DNA of 9,883 nt from Paludibacteraceae bacterium (lineage in GTDB: Bacteria > Bacteroidota > Bacteroidia > Bacteroidales > Paludibacteraceae). This document shows positions 6,020-9,883 of this stretch, piece after piece. Each line of letters opens with the position of its first letter. The stretch's first letter is position 1. A program made the translations under genes and the position numbers. The notes under the pieces were generated by a model that worked only from the letters and a program-made list of their open reading frames with translations, had not been told where the DNA came from and did not search any database. The stretch covers positions 1-9,883 of the forward strand of contig JAFYMM010000314.1 of assembly GCA_017550055.1 (NCBI GenBank), in the 5' to 3' direction.

Positions 6020-7852
6020 ATGTATAATATTTTAGAACTTCGAAGCAAAAGTCAAGACGAACTTTTGCGAATAGCACAAGAATTAGGTGTAAAAAAAGCT
6101 AACTCTTTGGCTCCTGATGCATTGGTATATGCTATTTTAGATCAACAAGCTATTGTTACTTCGGTTGACAAAAAAGATGAAAGTAAAGCAAAAAAACAAC
6201 GTGCGCGTATTGCCAAAAAAGTAGTTACTGAGGAGGGTGGTATTAGTGTGATAGAAAAGACTATCACCACTGAGCCTAAAGCCGATAAAAAGTCTGTAGA
6301 ATCGCCGTCAGTTGTTGCTAATACAACACCAAAAGAGCCTATTGTTGCCGAAAAAACAAAAGAGGCTAACAAAACAGTATCAAATAAACAAAAAAATAAA
6401 AAAACTAAAAAAACTGAGACAGAAAAGGTTGCTGAATCCAAAAAAGAAGTTGTAGCACAAGAAAAAGAAGTTGCTACTGCTCAATCTCAAAATAATAAAT
6501 CTGTGGTGGCTCAACCAAAACAAGTTAATGAACAAGCTCCGCAACAACCATCTCAACAATCTGCATCTCAGCAGAATAAACAGCAACATCAACAGCCTAA
6601 AGACAAGAAAAATCAATCATCAGCTCAGCCTGTTCAGCAAAACAATAATCAAAACAATAATCAAAATAACAACCAAAACAATCAGCCTAAAAACATTGCT
6701 CTTGCCGAAGGCGAAAAGATGTATGAATTCGATGATATTCTCGTTGGTAGTGGTACTCTTGAAATGATGGCTGATGGATATGGATTCCTCCGTTCTCCTG
6801 AATATAACTATCTCTCATCTCCTGATGATATCTATGTTAGTGCGGCTCAAATCAAAGCTTACGGACTAAAAACTGGCGATACTGTTGAAGGCAACATTCG
6901 CCCTCCTCGCGAAGGTGAAAAATACTTCCCACTTGTCCGTGCTTTGAAAATCAATGGCTTGGAACCAGAAGCAGTCCGCGACCGCGTTCCTTTTGAGCAT
7001 CTTACTCCTATTTTTCCTAATGAAAAATTCCAACTTACAACACCAGGTGAACCTTCATCTCTTTCAAGTCGTATAGTTGACCTATTTGCACCTATAGGAA
7101 AAGGACAACGTGGACTTATTGTTGCCCAACCTAAAACAGGTAAAACTATGTTGCTCAAAGATATAGCCAATTCTATACTTAAGCATCACCCTAAAATTCA
7201 TATGATTATTTTGCTTATCGACGAACGTCCTGAAGAGGTAACTGATATGGCACGCAGCGTGAATGCGGAGGTTGTTTCTTCTACATTCGACGAGTCAGCT
7301 GAGCATCATATCAAGGTTGCAACTATTGTACACGAAAAGGCAAAACGTTTAGTAGAATGTGGTCATGATGTAGTTATTTTGCTTGACTCAATTACACGTC
7401 TTGCTCGTGCCTATAATACCTTCTTGCCGGCTTCGGGTAAAGTATTGTCTGGTGGTGTAGATGCCTATGCGTTGCACAAACCTAAACGTTTCTTTGGTGC
7501 TGCGCGTAATATCGAGAATGGTGGTTCTCTTACGATTATTGCTACTGCACTGACCGAAACAGGTAGTAAAATGGATGATGTAATCTTCGAAGAATTCAAG
7601 GGTACGGGTAATATGGAACTTCAACTTAATCGTCAATTAGCTAATAAGCGCATATTCCCTGCGGTTGACATAATGGCCTCATCTACACGTAAAGACGATC
7701 TTTTGTTGCCAAAAGATGTACTTAGTCGTATGTGGGTATTACGCAACTATCTTTCGGATATGAATGTAACTGAAGCTATGGAATTTCTTAAAGAACGTAT
7801 GGAGCGCACTAAGGACAATGCAGAATTTCTTGCTTCTATCAATGGAGATTAG
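6020..7852 (+). CDS. rho: Transcription termination factor Rho with long Q/N-rich disordered insertion
   Basis: Rho is the hexameric RNA-dependent ATPase/helicase that ends transcription. At 610 residues it is about 190 longer than E. coli Rho (419). Order: Rho N-terminal helical domain (1 to about 42); a disordered segment (about 45-230), first Lys/Ala/Glu-rich, then Gln/Asn-rich, with four QNN(N/Q) repeats at 207-222; cold-shock-type RNA-binding domain (about 237-310, ADGYGFLR at 251-258); Walker A AQPKTGKT (369-376); Walker B VVILLDS (451-457); Q loop SGGVDA (477-482) followed by PKRFFGAARN; R-loop region KMDDVIFEEFKGTGN (517-531). All catalytic motifs are intact. The ATG at 6020 gives the conserved start MYNILELRSKSQDELLRIAQELG. 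In Bacteroides thetaiotaomicron the Rho disordered region has been reported to drive phase separation important for gut fitness; the same role here is inference. Transcribed alone, ending at the hairpin at 7873-7908. Confidence 0.98.
   Translation: MYNILELRSKSQDELLRIAQELGVKKANSLAPDALVYAILDQQAIVTSVDKKDESKAKKQRARIAKKVVTEEGGISVIEKTITTEPKADKKSVESPSVVANTTPKEPIVAEKTKEANKTVSNKQKNKKTKKTETEKVAESKKEVVAQEKEVATAQSQNNKSVVAQPKQVNEQAPQQPSQQSASQQNKQQHQQPKDKKNQSSAQPVQQNNNQNNNQNNNQNNQPKNIALAEGEKMYEFDDILVGSGTLEMMADGYGFLRSPEYNYLSSPDDIYVSAAQIKAYGLKTGDTVEGNIRPPREGEKYFPLVRALKINGLEPEAVRDRVPFEHLTPIFPNEKFQLTTPGEPSSLSSRIVDLFAPIGKGQRGLIVAQPKTGKTMLLKDIANSILKHHPKIHMIILLIDERPEEVTDMARSVNAEVVSSTFDESAEHHIKVATIVHEKAKRLVECGHDVVILLDSITRLARAYNTFLPASGKVLSGGVDAYALHKPKRFFGAARNIENGGSLTIIATALTETGSKMDDVIFEEFKGTGNMELQLNRQLANKRIFPAVDIMASSTRKDDLLLPKDVLSRMWVLRNYLSDMNVTEAMEFLKERMERTKDNAEFLASINGD
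6638..6685 (+). repeat. 12-bp coding minisatellite (QNNN) in rho
   Basis: Four 12-bp units: CAAAACAATAAT twice exactly (6638-6649, 6650-6661), then CAAAATAACAAC and CAAAACAATCAG. They encode QNNN, QNNN, QNNN, QNNQ (residues 207-222) at the end of the disordered segment. Nucleotide-level identity of the first two units suggests recent duplication. Confidence 0.85.
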
Positions 7853-7872
7853 TATATATTCTTAATTATATA

Positions 7873-7908
7873 AAAAAGACGCAACCAAATATTTGATTGC
7901 GTCTTTTT
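7873..7908. terminator. Bidirectional intrinsic terminator between rho and the EEP-family gene
   Basis: A perfect 12-bp stem (AAAAAGACGCAA, 7873-7884, with TTGCGTCTTTTT, 7897-7908), then a C/A mismatch and a further inner stem (CAAA/TTTG). It lies between the rho stop (7852) and the facing gene's stop (7911), which it nearly touches. A-rich and T-rich flanks serve both strands. Confidence 0.93.
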
Positions 7909-7910
7909 CT

Positions 7911-8939
7911 TTATAATTCACTTTTGAAAAATAATTCCATAAATACTGGAAAATGATCACTAACTCCACCTTGATAAAATGTTCCAACGTATGTTCTTTT
8001 GGGTATCATTTCTCCTGTACGCTTATCTCGTTTGGATATCCATTTTGGATGATAAACTTCGGCTTTAGGCATTGCTCTGACTGCAAGATTTCCATTCAAC
8101 AAAGCTCCACTAACGATTATTTGGTCTAACATATCCCACTGACCATCATGGAAATATGAGCCAATTTCTTTATCTTCATAGTTATATCCATCCCAACAAA
8201 GATTATATAGCTTAGTGTTTTCAAATGACCCACTTGTATATGGCATAGCAGCAAGGGTAGTAGTAGGCACTTTATCTGATGGATTATCATTAAAATCTCC
8301 CATAATTATTATAGCAGCCTGTGGATCTAAAGCTTGTACACTATCAACTACCTGACGTACTGCTTTTGCTGCTGCTTCTCTGTTTGGTTCTGAAGCCAAC
8401 GCACCTTCTCTGCGTGAGGGAAAATGTACTTGTATAATATGCAAAAAAGTGGAGTCTGTTAATGTGCCACAAGTGTATAATAAATCTCTACCTTGTTGAC
8501 CATTAGGAAGATATACTGGTATTGGACGAGAAGCCAATGGTGTAAATTTATCTTTTTGATAGAGTAGTGCTACGTCAATTCCACGAATATCTGGACTTTC
8601 ATAATGCACATAATCATATCCTAATTGGTTGTATGGTTCAAATTGGGTCATTGTTTTTAATACAAAATCATTTTCTACCTCACATAGACCTACTAATAAA
8701 GGCAATTCTTCATCTCCTAAACCAATTATTACTTGCATTACTTCATGCAATTTTTCGTAAAATTTATTATTTGTCCATCGTAAATCTGAATCTGGAAGAT
8801 ATTCTTGGTCATTTTTCAATGTGTCATGTCGAGTGTCAAATAAATTTTCCACATTATATGTCATTATTTTCATAGTTTGTGAATTTAATATAAGTATCTG
8901 TGTAACAAATAATAAAATAAATAATAATAAACGTTTCAT
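7911..8939 (-). CDS. Secreted endonuclease/exonuclease/phosphatase-family protein
   Basis: A 342-residue member of the EEP (DNase I / exonuclease III / inositol phosphatase) superfamily. Residues 1-21 form a signal peptide (MKRLLLFILLFVTQ... ending near NSQ) with no lipobox Cys, so export to the periplasm or beyond is expected. Motifs in order: MTYNVENLF with Asn29, the metal-binding Glu87 in CEVEN, RGIDVALLY (119-127), His172 in VHFPSR, the metal/catalytic GDFNDNP (214-220), DMLDQIIVS (269-277), and terminal SDHFPV with Asp328-His329. All core catalytic positions appear intact. The substrate is not readable: nuclease, phosphodiesterase and sugar- or lipid-phosphate phosphatase are all possible. 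The first Met is chosen because it alone keeps the signal peptide. It is monocistronic, converging on rho and diverging from the nucleotidyltransferase. Confidence 0.9.
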   Translation of the reverse strand: MKRLLLFILLFVTQILILNSQTMKIMTYNVENLFDTRHDTLKNDQEYLPDSDLRWTNNKFYEKLHEVMQVIIGLGDEELPLLVGLCEVENDFVLKTMTQFEPYNQLGYDYVHYESPDIRGIDVALLYQKDKFTPLASRPIPVYLPNGQQGRDLLYTCGTLTDSTFLHIIQVHFPSRREGALASEPNREAAAKAVRQVVDSVQALDPQAAIIIMGDFNDNPSDKVPTTTLAAMPYTSGSFENTKLYNLCWDGYNYEDKEIGSYFHDGQWDMLDQIIVSGALLNGNLAVRAMPKAEVYHPKWISKRDKRTGEMIPKRTYVGTFYQGGVSDHFPVFMELFFKSEL

Positions 8940-8959
8940 ATTCTATTTTATTTCTATTG

Positions 8960-8991
8960 CAAAAGTACAGAATATAATTGATAATATCAAA
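8960..8991 (-). promoter_or_regulatory. Promoter of the EEP-family gene
   Basis: On the minus strand: TTTG (8991-8988), 20-bp spacer, TACTTTTG (8967-8960), a full consensus match. Transcription would start near 8955, leaving a leader of about 15 bases before the ATG at 8939. The upstream box lies inside the spacer of the divergent promoter. Confidence 0.82.
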
Positions 8992-9008
8992 TATTTTTTG
9001 TAATTTTG
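8978..9008 (+). promoter_or_regulatory. Promoter of the nucleotidyltransferase gene
   Basis: TTG (8978-8980), 20-bp spacer, TAATTTTG (9001-9008). The stretch 8989-9013 matches 5906-5930 before rho at 24 of 25 bases. The leader would be about 55 bases, AT-rich, without a clear ribosome-binding site. Confidence 0.8.
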
Positions 9009-9067
9009 TACTCTCAAAGAATCATCTTAGTATTAACTGTTAATTCTTAATTTTAATTATTCATTTA

Positions 9068-9883
9068 ATGAAACCTACATTATTCATTTTAGCAGCAGGA
9101 ATGGGTAGTCGCTATGGCGGGTTGAAACAACTTGATGGTGTTGGACCTTCAGGCGAAACTATTATGGACTATTCTGTTTTTGATGCTATTCGTGCTGGAT
9201 TTGGAAAAATTGTATTTGTTATTCGTCACGATTTTGAAGAAGATTTTAAACAAAAGGTTCTTTCAAGATATGAAAATCATATTGAAGTAGATCTTTGTTA
9301 TCAGGATTTAAATGCTTTACCTGAAGGGTTTACCTGTCCTGAAGATCGTACAAAGCCATGGGGTACTAACCATGCCGTATTGATGGGAAAAGATATTATA
9401 AATGAGCCTTTTGCAGTAATTAATGCCGATGATTTCTATGGTCGTAATGGTTTTGATGTGTTAGGCAAAGCTCTTAAGGAAATGGCAGGAAAAGAGAATG
9501 ACTATTGTATGGTAGGGTATCGTGTTGGTAATACTCTTAGTGAAGGCGGTACTGTAAATAGAGGTATTTGTACTACTGATGCCAATAATTATCTTACAAC
9601 AGTTGTTGAGCGTAAAGGTATTGGATATGAAGATGATAAAATTGTTTTCGTTGATGAAAACAACGAGAAACAAGTTCTTGATGCAAATACTCATGTTTCA
9701 ATGAATATGTGGGGATTCACACCAGATTATTTCCGTCATTCAGAAGAGTATTTTATCAATTTCTTAAAAGAATTTGGACAAGAAATGAAATCTGAATTCT
9801 ATATTCCTACAATGGTTAATTATCTTATAAATAATGGTATATCTAAAGTTAAAGTTCTAGATACTGTTTCTGAATGGTTCGGC
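9068..9883 (+). CDS. Sugar-phosphate-type nucleotidyltransferase (3' end outside window)
   Basis: An open frame from the ATG at 9068 runs to the window end without a stop (272 residues seen). The N-terminus FILAAGMGSRYGGLKQLD (6-23) is the nucleotide-binding signature loop of NTP transferases that make NDP-sugars or related activated compounds, with VGPSGETIMDYSVFDA behind it. KPWGTNHAV (96-104) fits the nucleoside/substrate contact block, and NADDFYG (119-125) supplies the metal-binding Asp at 121-122. Its detail differs from RmlA and GlmU, so the sugar cannot be named; this version is one I associate with Bacteroidota genomes, where the annotation is usually just nucleotidyltransferase. Cytosolic, no membrane segment. 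It starts a new rightward transcript from its own promoter. Confidence 0.88.
   Translation, partial: MKPTLFILAAGMGSRYGGLKQLDGVGPSGETIMDYSVFDAIRAGFGKIVFVIRHDFEEDFKQKVLSRYENHIEVDLCYQDLNALPEGFTCPEDRTKPWGTNHAVLMGKDIINEPFAVINADDFYGRNGFDVLGKALKEMAGKENDYCMVGYRVGNTLSEGGTVNRGICTTDANNYLTTVVERKGIGYEDDKIVFVDENNEKQVLDANTHVSMNMWGFTPDYFRHSEEYFINFLKEFGQEMKSEFYIPTMVNYLINNGISKVKVLDTVSEWFG

Noticed and set aside
6142..6616. Minus-strand frames opposite the rho disordered region
   Set aside because: Low-complexity Phe/Leu/Ser-rich translations, the mirror of Lys/Gln/Asn codons on the coding strand.
9461..9694. Minus-strand 77-codon frame in the nucleotidyltransferase gene
   Set aside because: It lies opposite well-supported coding sequence and shows no known motif.

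Overview
The window reads as AT-rich chromosomal DNA from a member of Bacteroidota, most likely order Bacteroidales. The support is in the sequence: promoters fit the Bacteroidota pattern (TTTG or TTG, about 20 bp, TAnnTTTG) rather than the -35/-10 pattern, Shine-Dalgarno sites are absent, and Rho carries the long Q/N-rich insertion typical of the group. Nothing points to a plasmid, phage or transposon. The genus cannot be fixed from the sequence alone.

Layout. (1) 1-1692, plus: the 3' part of feoB (ferrous iron transporter), cut by the window edge. A bidirectional terminator (1715-1748) separates it from the convergent panB. (2) 1769-4334, minus: a gene for a protein with five DUF349-like helical repeats, followed after 34 bp by panB (pantothenate/CoA synthesis), probably one operon read from a promoter near 4405-4412. 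(3) 4436-5593, minus: a membrane-anchored family 2 glycosyltransferase with its own promoter. (4) 5594-6019: a 426-bp divergent intergenic region between the glycosyltransferase and rho. It holds a 12-unit degenerate array with a strict 11-bp period, a C-rich G-poor stretch, a strong rho promoter and a leader with two hairpins, one touching the rho start codon. (5) 6020-7852, plus: rho with a roughly 185-residue disordered insertion, ending at a second bidirectional terminator (7873-7908). (6) 7911-8939, minus: a secreted endonuclease/exonuclease/phosphatase-family protein. (7) 9068-9883, plus: a sugar-phosphate-type nucleotidyltransferase, cut by the window end. Genes 6 and 7 diverge from two promoters whose upstream boxes interlock.

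The genes are mostly housekeeping functions (iron uptake, coenzyme A precursor, transcription termination, envelope sugar chemistry) and do not form one pathway. I found no evidence of an undescribed multigene system. The most unusual material is non-coding or repeat-like: the 11-bp array upstream of rho, the rho leader, the Q/N repeat in the Rho disordered region, and two heptanucleotide repeat tracts inside feoB.
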